A stretch of DNA of 64,000 nucleotides. Source: Fodinibacter sp963811825 (GTDB lineage Bacteria; Actinomycetota; Actinomycetes; Actinomycetales; Dermatophilaceae). The DNA lies in NCBI GenBank assembly GCA_963811825.1, contig CAWESS010000036.1, positions 186,001-250,000 of the forward strand, read 5' to 3'. The translations under genes were made by a program, and so were the position numbers. The notes beneath the pieces are model-generated. The model was not told where the DNA came from. It saw only the letters and a list, made by a program, of their open reading frames with translations, and searched no databases. This document shows positions 27,013 through 35,088 of the stretch, piece after piece; within the stretch, counting starts at the first letter, position 1; every line of letters begins with the position of its first letter.

Positions 27013-27162
27013 GTGTCCCACGCTGATGCGACTTTGACCCCGATCACCCGACCACGCCTGGCGCGGCTGGTCGTCGATGGTGGCTGGACCTACTCAGCTG
27101 CGGCGACGATGTTCATGGTCTGCCCGCGCACGGCGAAGAAGTGCCGGCTTCCCTGGGGTTGA
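27013..27162 (+). pseudogene. IS481-type transposase, N-terminal remnant
   Basis: The 49-codon frame from GTG 27013 matches the start of actinobacterial IS481 transposases (SHADATLTPITRPRLARLVV, then GGWTYSAAATMFMVCPRTAKK), the helix-turn-helix part. It is preceded by AGGAGG. The frame ends at 27162 and no DDE catalytic domain follows, so the element is dead. Plausible left-end sequence lies at about 26945-27000. Confidence 0.7.
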
Positions 27163-27410
27163 GGTACGCGGAGTCCAACAACCTCCCCGCAACGGCCGAA
27201 GACTCGTTCCTTGTGTACCTCGCCACCCGCGACTGAGGCCACTGAGGGTTGCCGAGCGGTGCCGTGCCAGATGTGAACGAGTCAGCCGTGAGAAGGCACG
27301 GCTCCTGGCGGCGGTGTGACGTGGGTCAGCGCTCTCGTTCATGCTGCCCTGTGCCGCGGGCGACCGGGGAGCGAGCCGCGTCGGTGACGGCTGCCGGAGT
27401 GCCGAGCCAG

Positions 27411-28043
27411 TCAGGTCCTGCCGGAGGCGACTCGGCTCGCGCGGTGACTGGCCGCGACGACGATCGCGGCCACTGCGAACCCGACGCCGGGACCGGAAGG
27501 GATGTGGCCCACCAGGGCCATGCCCCCGACCACTGAGACCAAGCCCAGGACCCCGACAGACCATGCCACCCGCCGGGTGGCGCCGATGGGGCGACGAAGG
27601 GCGTATCCCAGGAACGCGAACGCGACCGTCGCCCCCAGAAATCCCAGGCCGGTCAGGACGAACCCGACACCGCCAACGACGTCGTTGGATATCGCGTAGT
27701 CCCCCAGGATCCCGACCGCGACCAGAGCCAGGCACCCGATCACGCCGACCCAGGCACGCCGCAGACGCGGCGTGGCCAGGCCTAGCTGAGGACGCACCAA
27801 CGCCACCGAACCGGCCAGGGCCAACACCCAGGCCGCGAGGTAGAGCACGCCGTACTGGTCGTAGACGCTGGTGGAGCCGGGCACCACCAAGCCGGCCTCG
27901 ACAAGCGGGTCCTGCAGCGCAGCCAGCCACGGTCTCGGGGACTCCCCCGGCACGGCGTACGCGCTGAAGTAGGACAGTGCGAACGCCGGGGTGATCAACA
28001 GCGCGGTGAAGCCACCCACTGCCATCGCCCAACGAGCCCGCAC
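27411..28043 (-). CDS. Multi-pass membrane protein of unknown function
   Basis: A 210-residue protein with about six hydrophobic segments: near residues 8-28, 65-85, 95-115, 125-150, 160-180 and 185-202. GSTSVYDQYGVLYLAAWVLA is in the first external loop. No family recognised. It may be a DUF998-like or sensor-type small membrane protein, but I cannot support either. It lies alone in the accessory block between the IS remnant and yceI. Confidence 0.55.
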   Translation of the reverse strand: MRARWAMAVGGFTALLITPAFALSYFSAYAVPGESPRPWLAALQDPLVEAGLVVPGSTSVYDQYGVLYLAAWVLALAGSVALVRPQLGLATPRLRRAWVGVIGCLALVAVGILGDYAISNDVVGGVGFVLTGLGFLGATVAFAFLGYALRRPIGATRRVAWSVGVLGLVSVVGGMALVGHIPSGPGVGFAVAAIVVAASHRASRVASGRT

Positions 28044-28267
28044 CGGCCCTGCCTACCACCCCAGGTGCCTCCGGGACCACCACCTTGGCCACCACAGCCG
28101 TTCAAGCCTGGGCTCGTGCTCATCGAGACCCGACGACTGGTGCCGCTATGACGCACCGCCGACAGAGGGTACCCCTGGCCGATCAGGGCCAGAGAACCCC
28201 AGCATTTCGCAGCATCAACTCGGAGTTGGCATCCCTGCCTTCCTGCGGGTCGGGTGACGGCTCGACG

Positions 28268-28453
28268 TTACTGAGTCGTCCCCATGTCCTCTGGCAGGAC
28301 CCGCGGCAGGTCGATGTGGACGCGACGCTGAAGATCCCACCGATCCGACTGCTGAGGTGGGCCCATGTTCGCCTCCACGGCCAAATGGTTGCACAGAGCG
28401 CCGGCCTCTGCCCTCGATAGACGGATGAGCGCGAAGTCAGCGGTCAGCTGCAC
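28268..28453 (-). CDS. Possible small protein
   Basis: A 61-codon frame from GTG 28453 (QLTADFALIRLSRAEAGALC..., ending PEDMGTTQ) with balanced composition. No Shine-Dalgarno, no recognised family. It may be a fragment. The rest of 28044-28535 shows nothing convincing. Confidence 0.2.
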   Translation of the reverse strand: MQLTADFALIRLSRAEAGALCNHLAVEANMGPPQQSDRWDLQRRVHIDLPRVLPEDMGTTQ

Positions 28454-28535
28454 GCGGCGGCATGATGCATCGCGCTTCGAACTCTCCTGGGTGGTCAGGC
28501 CCACTTCGGGTCGGATTGCCGACCGTCGGTCCGTC

Positions 28536-29066
28536 TCAGACGGCGACCGCGACAACGTCGAGATCGATGTCGAGGTGGCGGCCAGCAAATCCCCGTGAGC
28601 CCGTGATGCCGAACGTGGTGCGGTCCAGGTGCTCGGCTCGACCGTGCATGCGGATGTCGCGGGCCTCTTGCCGAACCTGGTCGAACAGCACGTGGGCCGG
28701 GACGGTGCGGCCGTGCGCGGTCAGGGTTCCGATGGCGAGCCACCCGTCACCGCTGCGTCGAAGTTCGTGGCTCGCGAAGGTGATCCTCGGGTGGTTCGCC
28801 ACGTCCAGCAGCCCAGCGGAACGCACATCCTTGTCGCGTCGGGCACTGTCGGAGTGGAAGCTGGTCGCGTCCACGATGACGGTGGCGCTGGAGGATTCGA
28901 TGGGGTCGGCGACCTCGATCTGGCCCTGCTCGATGGTGAACGTCGCATGGACCGTGCCCAGTCCGAACATGTGCTTGCCCGTGTAGCGCACCTGCGACTG
29001 GTCCTGGTCGATGCGGTACGTACCTGGCGCTAGCACTGCCTGCGACGTGGTTCCACTGTCGGTCAT
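28536..29066 (-). CDS. YceI-family protein
   Basis: A 176-residue member of the YceI family, a lipocalin-like barrel binding polyisoprenoids or similar lipids. PGTYRIDQDQSQVRYTGKHM is the start of the fold; TVIVDATSFHSDSARRDKDV and HPRITFASHEL are the conserved central blocks. No signal peptide, so cytoplasmic. ATG 29066 has a G-rich SD (GAGGGGG). It diverges from a TetR gene with an operator in between and is probably its target. Confidence 0.88.
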   Translation of the reverse strand: MTDSGTTSQAVLAPGTYRIDQDQSQVRYTGKHMFGLGTVHATFTIEQGQIEVADPIESSSATVIVDATSFHSDSARRDKDVRSAGLLDVANHPRITFASHELRRSGDGWLAIGTLTAHGRTVPAHVLFDQVRQEARDIRMHGRAEHLDRTTFGITGSRGFAGRHLDIDLDVVAVAV

Positions 29067-29151
29067 CGTCGGTTTCCCCCTCGGGTGACTGGTGCATCTC
29101 GGGCAAGTTGCCCCTGCGCCGACTATTTCATCGGAGCATCACTTCATTAAC

Positions 29152-29166
29152 TAGAGTGCTACTCTA
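29152..29166. promoter_or_regulatory. TetR operator overlapping the -10 box
   Basis: TAGAGTGCTACTCTA (29152-29166) is a perfect inverted repeat with a 3-base centre. TACTCT (29160-29165) inside it also serves as a -10 box, with six bases to GTG 29172. The regulator would block its own leaderless promoter; the yceI promoter faces the other way. Confidence 0.7.
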
Positions 29167-29171
29167 CTCAT

Positions 29172-29804
29172 GTGGCTGTCAAGAGAAGGGCCTACACATC
29201 TGACAGGCGCCGGGCCCAGGCGCGTCAGACCCGCCGTTCGATCCTGGACGCGGCTTACGAGCTCTTCGTTGCCCGCGGATACGCCGCGACGAGCCTGCAA
29301 GCGATCGCTGACCAAGCAGGCGTGGCCGTGCAGACCGTGTACGCCGTCTTCGGCAGCAAGCGAGAGCTGCTGCGCCAGCTGATCGAGAGCACGATCACCG
29401 GGGATGACGAACCTGGGCCCATCGGCGAGCGGCCCCAGGCACAGGCGGTCGGTGCCGAGCCCGACGCCCATCGTCGCGCAGCGCTGGATGCCGCCTTGAG
29501 CCGCTCGATCATCGAACGGGTGGCCCCGATCGCACGGGTGGCGACCGAGGCGGCTGCCTCCGATCCCGAACTCGCCGAGATGTTCGAGGCGGTCAAGGCG
29601 GCGCGACGGCGGGAGATGACCTCAGCAGCCACCGTTCTGGCCGGCCCCCAGGGCTTGCGCGTGCCCGCCGAAGAGGCGGCCGCAACGCTCTACGTGCTCT
29701 ACAGCCCCCAGGTCGCCGACATGCTGATGCGCGACTACCAATGGTCCCCAGAGCAATATGAGCGCTGGCTGGCGCGCACGATCCTTCAAACCATCATCCA
29801 ATGA
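29172..29804 (+). CDS. TetR/AcrR-family regulator
   Basis: A 210-residue regulator. The helix-turn-helix domain covers residues 15-65 (ILDAAYELFVARGYAATSLQ, AIADQAGVAVQTVYAVFGSK). The C-terminal ligand domain is helical and unassigned. Divergent from yceI with the TAGAGT/ACTCTA palindrome between. GTG 29172 is fixed by the -10 box six bases before it. Confidence 0.88.
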   Translation: MAVKRRAYTSDRRRAQARQTRRSILDAAYELFVARGYAATSLQAIADQAGVAVQTVYAVFGSKRELLRQLIESTITGDDEPGPIGERPQAQAVGAEPDAHRRAALDAALSRSIIERVAPIARVATEAAASDPELAEMFEAVKAARRREMTSAATVLAGPQGLRVPAEEAAATLYVLYSPQVADMLMRDYQWSPEQYERWLARTILQTIIQ

Positions 29805-29935
29805 CACCAACCCGACCCGCCAATCCCGAGACCAATCGTCGGCACTGGGCAGCTCAGCGACCTTCTTCGCGCTGACTGCTACTGAGTCCTCAGCCGAGTC
29901 GGGCCCGTATCGGGGGCCCAGCAGGCCGGTCTGGG

Positions 29936-30638
29936 CTAGCCCGTCAGGTCCTTCAGTCGCACCAGGTCGTCGCGGACCTCGTCCCGTCTCCTCGTCGGTG
30001 AGTGGGACCGCGGCCGCCCTCTCCAGCGCGGACACGGCCTTCGTCTCGTCGCCGAGCCGCCCGGCCACGTCGCCGCGCAGGACGAGGAGGCGTAAGAGCT
30101 GTACGGCTGTCGGCTGCTCGTCCTCGAGCGCGAGCACCCGATCGATGATCTTCGCGGCGCCCGCCGGGTCCTCCTTGGAGTCGGCGAAGAGCGTGGCGTT
30201 GTGCAGGGCCCGCGCGAAGGTCTCCTTGGGGGCGAGCCGGTGGTGTTGGTCCTCGCTGGTGGGTTGCCCGACCCGGATGCAGTTGCCTCCGGGGTCGGTC
30301 ATCAGGAACTGCCGCACCCCGTAGGACATGTCCTTGAGCGGCCCGATCCGCGGTATGCCCCGGCTCGGGATCTTCCCGTACACGGCCTGGAGCCCGGCCC
30401 GGAAGGCCTCGTAGAGCCCGTCCACGTCATCGGTGAGGACGTAGCAGGTGCTGTACGACTCGCTGGGCTCGTACTTCTTCATGCCGAAGAACTGCAGCTG
30501 GATGTCGCCCCGCTTGACGACCGCGAACGGATTGGGGCTCTTCTGCAGGAAGGTCACCTCGAAGCCGAGGGCGGTGTAGAAGTCGATGACCGGCTGGATG
30601 GTCTGACATGGGAGCAGGGGGATCGTCTTCTCGGCCAT
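29936..30638 (-). CDS. VOC-family (bleomycin-resistance/glyoxalase-like) protein with helical C-terminus, frame broken at the end
   Basis: Residues 1-120 form a vicinal-oxygen-chelate domain (LLPCQTIQPVIDFYTALGFE, RGDIQLQFFGMKK, FLMTDPGGNCIRVGQP). Residues 130-230 are helical and TPR-like (ALEDEQPTAVQLLRLLVLRG). The frame is lost near 29985; a one-base shift gives EVRDDLVRLKDLTG and a stop at 29936-29938. It diverges from padR across an inverted repeat, a pairing often seen in streptomycetes. Substrate or drug unknown. Confidence 0.8.
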
Positions 30639-30644
30639 ACCCGC

Positions 30645-30662
30645 TACACTAGTCAAAGTGTA
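30645..30662. promoter_or_regulatory. Inverted-repeat operator between VOC gene and padR
   Basis: TACACTAGTCAAAGTGTA (30645-30662) is a perfect 6-bp inverted repeat with a 6-base centre. It lies 6 bases from the VOC start and 22 bases before the padR GTG, so the PadR protein probably represses both. Confidence 0.65.
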
Positions 30663-30684
30663 ATAGAACGGAAAGGCCCTCTTC

Positions 30685-31326
30685 GTGTCCGCCGTCCGTC
30701 TCCTCGTCCTGGGCGCCGTCCTCCAGCACGGCCGCGCGCACGGCTACCAGGTACGCAACGACCTGGAGTATTGGGGGGCGCACGAGTGGTCGAGCGCGAA
30801 GGCCGGCTCGATCTATCACGCGCTCAAGCAGATGGCGAAGCAAGGCCTGCTGCTGGCCCACGAGATCGCCCCGTCCACGGCGGGCGGCCCGCCGCGAACC
30901 GAGTACGAGATCACGGAACGGGGCACCGAGGAGTTTCTCTCCCTCCTGCGCGAAGCCCTGGTCTCTTACGACCAGAGGATGGACGTCATCTCGTCCGGTA
31001 TCGGCTTCATCGTCCACCTGCCGCGCGAGGAGGCGGTCGCGCTGCTCAAGCAGCGGGTGGAGGGGCTCGAGGCGTGGCGCAAGAGCGTCACCGTCTATTA
31101 CACACCCGAGAACGGGCCCGGACAGTTCGGCCACATCGGCGAGATCATGCACCTCTGGGTGCACTCGGCGGACGCGGGCGCGGAGTGGACCCGCGGCCTG
31201 ATCGAGCGCATCGAGGGTGGCGCGTACACCTTCGAGGGTGAGGGGAAACCGTCCGTCGGCGTCCTCGCCGAGGGTGAGCAGAACCCCTTCGCGACGAGTG
31301 AGCCGCACGCGAGAGACCGCCTGTAG
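30685..31326 (+). CDS. PadR-family regulator
   Basis: A 213-residue PadR protein: winged helix at residues 5-85 (LLVLGAVLQHGRAHGYQVRN, AGSIYHALKQMAKQGLL, PPRTEYEITERGTEEFL) and a helical C-terminal dimer domain (VEGLEAWRKSVTVYYTPE). GTG 30685 follows GGAAAGG. It likely senses a small hydrophobic compound handled by the VOC protein; this is inference from the pairing. Confidence 0.88.
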   Translation: MSAVRLLVLGAVLQHGRAHGYQVRNDLEYWGAHEWSSAKAGSIYHALKQMAKQGLLLAHEIAPSTAGGPPRTEYEITERGTEEFLSLLREALVSYDQRMDVISSGIGFIVHLPREEAVALLKQRVEGLEAWRKSVTVYYTPENGPGQFGHIGEIMHLWVHSADAGAEWTRGLIERIEGGAYTFEGEGKPSVGVLAEGEQNPFATSEPHARDRL

Positions 31327-31508
31327 TCGAGTCTGACCACATGCCGGCGAGGGAGAACCCAGCCAACGGCAGGTCCATGAACTCGCCCAGGCCTGCCCAG
31401 ATCAGCTCGACGAAGGTAGCCAACCGTCTCGACGCCGCCGCTCGCGCTGCTGTGTACCCGTTGTGTACCCGAGCCGAGATCGTCCCCCTGTCTGCGGGCT
31501 AGAAAAAG

Positions 31509-31540
31509 GCCAAACCCCCTGGCTGACCAGGGGGTTTGGC
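31509..31540 (-). terminator. Rho-independent terminator of tRNA-Glu
   Basis: GCCAAACCCCCTGG (31509-31522) pairs exactly with 31527-31540 across a 4-base loop. On the minus strand the stem is followed by CTTTTTC. It lies 5 bases after the tRNA-Glu 3' end. Confidence 0.9.
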
Positions 31541-31544
31541 GTTG

Positions 31545-31617
31545 TAGCCCCGACGGGATTCGAACCCGCGCTACCGCCTTGAGAGGGCGGCGTGCTAGGC
31601 CACTACACAACGGGGCC
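31545..31617 (-). tRNA. tRNA-Glu (anticodon CTC)
   Basis: A complete cloverleaf on the minus strand: acceptor GGCCCCG with CGGGGCT, anticodon stem CCGCC/GGCGG closing the loop CTCTCAA (anticodon CTC), and T-arm GCGGG-TTCGAAT-CCCGT. CCA is not encoded. The accessory block lies directly beyond its 3' end. Confidence 0.95.
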
Positions 31618-31724
31618 GTGACCTGCGCCCGGCCGCTCGAGAGCGGCTGGGCAACGGAGAAGAACCTTACGCCAAGGCGGGGATTTTCTCCGAATCGCCT
31701 CCGGCGTGAAGCCGTGAGCGAAAG

Positions 31725-31796
31725 CTGGGGTACCAGGACTCGAACCTAGAACGGATGAACCAGAATCACCAGTGTTGCCAATTACACCATACCCCA
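31725..31796 (-). tRNA. tRNA-Gln (anticodon CTG)
   Basis: The minus strand reads TGGGGTATGGTGTAATTGGC at the 5' end, the typical tRNA-Gln start, with acceptor TGGGGTA/TACCCCA. The anticodon stem GGTGA/TCATC closes the loop TTCTGGT (anticodon CTG). T-arm CTAGG-TTCGAGT-CCTGG. It lies about 110 bases upstream of tRNA-Glu. Confidence 0.95.
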
Positions 31797-31857
31797 TGGG
31801 GTATGCCCACCGTCGTGGCCGGGAAGGCGTGGACGTCAGGCGAACCGAGGCAAGATC

Positions 31858-32633
31858 CTACCGGGCGCGCTCCCCGGCACCCAAATCGCAGCCGACGAGC
31901 GCCAGCACCTCGTGCAGGTCCGTGACGACCGGCACTCCGCGGCCGGCGACGAGGTGGGCACCCGCGGTGTCCGGTGCGCCGTCCCGGACGAGCCAGGCGG
32001 CCGGCATCCCGGCATCCGCGGCCCCGAGCGGGTCGGTGTGCAGCTCGTCCCCGACGTAGAGCGTGTGCGCCGGGTCGGTGCCCAGGCGGCGACATGCCTC
32101 GTGGAACGCTCGCGGGTCGGGCTTGCCGTACCCAGGGTGTCGGTGCTGCACACGATGTCGAAGTGGTGCGCCAGGCCCGTGGCGCCGATCTTGGCTGCGG
32201 TGTACGCGCCGGAGGAGTTCGTGAGCACCCCGACGGCGCGACCGCTCCCCCGCAGGGCCGCGACGACGGGGGCGACGTCGTCGAACGCCGTGAGGGCGCT
32301 GAGGAAGACCGGCTCGTACGCAGCCTCGAAGGCGCCCCAGAGGTCGTCGTCGAGGGGCTGGTCGAGCCAGGTGGCGAGCTCGGCGATGCGGGCGCGACGC
32401 ATCTCCGCGAACTCGACCTCTCCACGCGTGTAGGCCGCGAAGTGGCCTTCGGGGTCGTCACGGAAGCGGATGCCGGCCCGCACCACCCGGTCGGGGTCGG
32501 CGGTCGGCCAGAGGGCGGCGGCCGCTGCCGCCCCCGCACGGTGCATGGCGGAACGGGTGTCGTAGAGGGTGTCGTCGGCGTCGAAGAGCACGCCGGTGAC
32601 CCCGGCCCAGGTCGGGGCCGTGGAGGTCCGCAC
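31858..32633 (-). CDS. HAD-superfamily hydrolase, frame broken
   Basis: A haloacid-dehalogenase-fold phosphatase of about 258 residues. VLFDADDTLYDTR is motif I (nucleophile Asp), VLTNSSGAYTAAKI motif II, and after a frame change near 32133 come GYGKPDPRAFHEACRRLG (motif III Lys) and LYVGDELHTDPLGAADAGM (motif IV). One base restores a normal protein. GTG 32633 lies 2 bases after the gltX stop, so the gene is coupled to gltX. Substrate unknown. Confidence 0.85.
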
Positions 32634-32635
32634 CC

Positions 32636-34201
32636 TCAGAGCGTCGAGCGCAGGGCGTCGAGCCGGGTGAGGGTCGCGGTCTTGCCGAGGATCTCGATCG
32701 ACTCGAACAGCGGCGGCGAGATCCGCTGGCCCGAGACCGCGGTGCGCAGTGGGCCGAAGGCGACCCGGGGCTTCAGACCGAGCCCGTCGACCACGGCCGA
32801 GCGCAGCGCCGCCTCGACGGCTTCTGCGGTCCACGATGCCGTCGACCCGAGGACCCCGCTGTGCTCGTCCGGGAGCGCCTGGAGGGCGGCGGCGGCAGCG
32901 TCGAGCACGCGCCCGGCATCCTCGTTCAGCTGCGCCCGGGCATCGTCGGCGATCTCGACCATGTCGTCGGGCACGAAGAACGGACGGACGAGGGCACCGG
33001 CCTCGGTGAGGTGCACGATGCGCGTCTGGATGAGCGCCGCGACCTCACGAAGGCGCCCCAGCTCACCGAGCGACGGGCTGCCGCTGAGGATGCCGTCGGC
33101 CTCCAGGAAGGGCAGCAGGCGCGAGGTGAAGTCGTCGACGTCGAGAGCACGCAGGTGCACACCGTTGAGCCAGTCGAGCTTCTTGAGGTCGAAGATCGGA
33201 CCCACGGGGTTGACGTCGGACCAGGCGAAGCGAGCGGAGAACTCGTCGAACGTGAAGACCTCGACGTCCTGGCCGTCGGGGCCCTTGGCCGGCGGGTACG
33301 CCAGCAGGGCGAGGAAGTTGACCAGGGCCTCGGGCAGGTAACCCTGCTCGCGGAACCAGGTCAGCCGGGCCGCCGGGTTCTTGCGCTTGGAGATCTTCGA
33401 GGAGTCGGGGTTGCGCAGCAGGGGCATGTGGGCGAACTTCGGCGGCTCCAGCCCGAGCCACTGGTAGAGCAGGACGTGCTTGGGCGTGGAGGAGATCCAC
33501 TCCTCGCCGCGCACGACGTGGGTGATGCCCATCTCGTGGTCGTCGACGACGACGGCCAGGTGGTAGGTCGGGAACCCGTCGGCCTTGAGGATGACCTGGT
33601 CGTCGGGTCGGGGCGCGGACACGGTGCCGCGGATCAGGTCGTCGAAGACCAGGGGTGCGTCGTCGGGCACGAACATGCGCACGACCGGGGTCTCGGAGAA
33701 GCCCGGCAGAGCCCGCCGCTCCTCCTGGCTGAGGCCGTGGCACGTGCGGTCGTAGCCGGTCGGCTGCTTGGCGGCCTGCTGGTCCTGCCGCATCTTCGCC
33801 AGTCGCTCAGTGGTGCACCAGCAGTGGTAGGCGTGCCCCTGCTCGAGCAGCCGCTCGACGTAGGGGCGGTAGGTGTCCAGCCGTTCGCTCTGCCGGTAGG
33901 GCGCGAACGGGCCGCCGACGTCGGGGCCCTCGTCCCAGGTGAGCCCGAGCCACGTCAGCATGTCGAACACCTGCTGCTCGGAGTCCTCGCGGAAGCGGGC
34001 CCGGTCGGTGTCCTCGATGCGCAGGACGAACCGACCACCCTGCTGGCGCACGAACGCCAGGTTGAACAGCGACATGTAGGCGGTGCCGACGTGGGGGTCG
34101 CCGGTGGGCGACGGCGCGACACGAAGGCGCACGGCCCCGGTGAGGGCTCCGACGGGTGCTGCGGCGGAGGTCTCGGACACGGACTGCTCTCTCTCGGTCA
34201 T
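32636..34201 (-). CDS. gltX: Glutamate--tRNA ligase
   Basis: Class I synthetase charging tRNA-Glu, 521 residues. The HIGH-equivalent is PSPTGDPHVGTAYMSLF near residue 30; the KMSKS-equivalent is SKISKRKN near residue 265. The second cysteine/histidine cluster region (HAYHCWCTTERLAKM) is present. ATG 34201 follows TAGGCT by 9 bases. tRNA-Glu is nearby, though probably by chance. Sits with the FAH-family gene in the standard actinobacterial order. Confidence 0.96.
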   Translation of the reverse strand: MTEREQSVSETSAAAPVGALTGAVRLRVAPSPTGDPHVGTAYMSLFNLAFVRQQGGRFVLRIEDTDRARFREDSEQQVFDMLTWLGLTWDEGPDVGGPFAPYRQSERLDTYRPYVERLLEQGHAYHCWCTTERLAKMRQDQQAAKQPTGYDRTCHGLSQEERRALPGFSETPVVRMFVPDDAPLVFDDLIRGTVSAPRPDDQVILKADGFPTYHLAVVVDDHEMGITHVVRGEEWISSTPKHVLLYQWLGLEPPKFAHMPLLRNPDSSKISKRKNPAARLTWFREQGYLPEALVNFLALLAYPPAKGPDGQDVEVFTFDEFSARFAWSDVNPVGPIFDLKKLDWLNGVHLRALDVDDFTSRLLPFLEADGILSGSPSLGELGRLREVAALIQTRIVHLTEAGALVRPFFVPDDMVEIADDARAQLNEDAGRVLDAAAAALQALPDEHSGVLGSTASWTAEAVEAALRSAVVDGLGLKPRVAFGPLRTAVSGQRISPPLFESIEILGKTATLTRLDALRSTL

Positions 34202-34213
34202 GGTGGGGACAGC

Positions 34214-34984
34214 CTAGTGACGCACGAACGGGTTGCTGAGCACGCCGATCCCGTCGATGTCGACGTCCACGCGCTGACCGGCATCCACCAGTCCGACGCC
34301 GGCCGGTGTGCCGGTGAGGATGACGTCCCCGGGGAGCAGGGTGAAGGCCTGCGACGCGAAGGCGACGAGGCTCGCGACGTCATGGACCATGTCCGACGTC
34401 GGGCCGTCCTGCACGATCTCTCCGTCGAGCATCGTGACGATGCGCTGCGCGGACGGGTCGAGGTCGGTCTCGATCCAGGGCCCGAGGGGGCAGAACGTGT
34501 CGAAGCCCTTGGCGCGGGCCCACTGGCCGTCGCTGCGCTGCAGGTCGCGGGCGGTCACGTCGTTGGCGATGGTGTAGCCGAACACGAAGTCGAGGGCGTC
34601 GCTGACGTCGGCGTTGCGGCACAGGCGGCCGATGACCACGGCGAGCTCGCCCTCGTAGCCGACCTCGCGGGTCTGGGGCGGCAGCACGACCGGGTCGCCG
34701 GGGCCGATGACCGCCGTGTTCGGCACGAGGAACATCAGGGGGGTCTCGGGCGCCTCACCGCCCATCTCGCGGGCGTGCTCGGCGTAGTTCCTCCCGATGC
34801 CGATGACCTTGCTGCGCGGGATGACCGGCGCGAGCAGCCGCACGTCGGCCACCTCGTGCACGGCGCCGGTGAGCTCGATGCGTTGGTAGAGCGGGTCGCC
34901 GGTGATCTCGGCGATCTTCTCGCCTGCCCCGTCGACGAGCCCGTATGCCGGGTCCTCGCCCGTGGTGAACCTCGCGATGCGCAT
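34214..34984 (-). CDS. Fumarylacetoacetate hydrolase-family protein
   Basis: A 256-residue FAH-fold enzyme. IGIGRNYAEHAREMG near residue 60, GYEGELAVVIGR (metal-binding Glu) near residue 110, GYTIANDVTARDLQ near residue 135, and LTGTPAGVG near residue 220 define the family. Members act as decarboxylases, isomerases or hydrolases on diketo acids; the substrate is unknown. ATG 34984 lies six bases after TAGGCT (complement of 34991-34996), so leaderless. Next to gltX, as in mycobacteria. Confidence 0.88.
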   Translation of the reverse strand: MRIARFTTGEDPAYGLVDGAGEKIAEITGDPLYQRIELTGAVHEVADVRLLAPVIPRSKVIGIGRNYAEHAREMGGEAPETPLMFLVPNTAVIGPGDPVVLPPQTREVGYEGELAVVIGRLCRNADVSDALDFVFGYTIANDVTARDLQRSDGQWARAKGFDTFCPLGPWIETDLDPSAQRIVTMLDGEIVQDGPTSDMVHDVASLVAFASQAFTLLPGDVILTGTPAGVGLVDAGQRVDVDIDGIGVLSNPFVRH

Positions 34985-35088
34985 GGGTGCAGCCTAGGCG
35001 CGCGTCCCGGGTCGTTGCCCGTCGCCCCGGCGGGCCGACGTCGCTGCACGATGTGCAGGGAGCCGTCGCGGACGGCCTCCAAGGGCTG

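Noticed and set aside
31145..31423. Minus-strand integrase end near tRNA-Glu
   Set aside because: The frames are antisense to padR or too short; no tyrosine-recombinase motif (R...HxxR...Y) is present.
31451..31471. TGTGTACCCG tandem pair as an att site or CRISPR unit
   Set aside because: Only two 10-bp units one base apart, no spacer pattern, no integrase or cas genes nearby.
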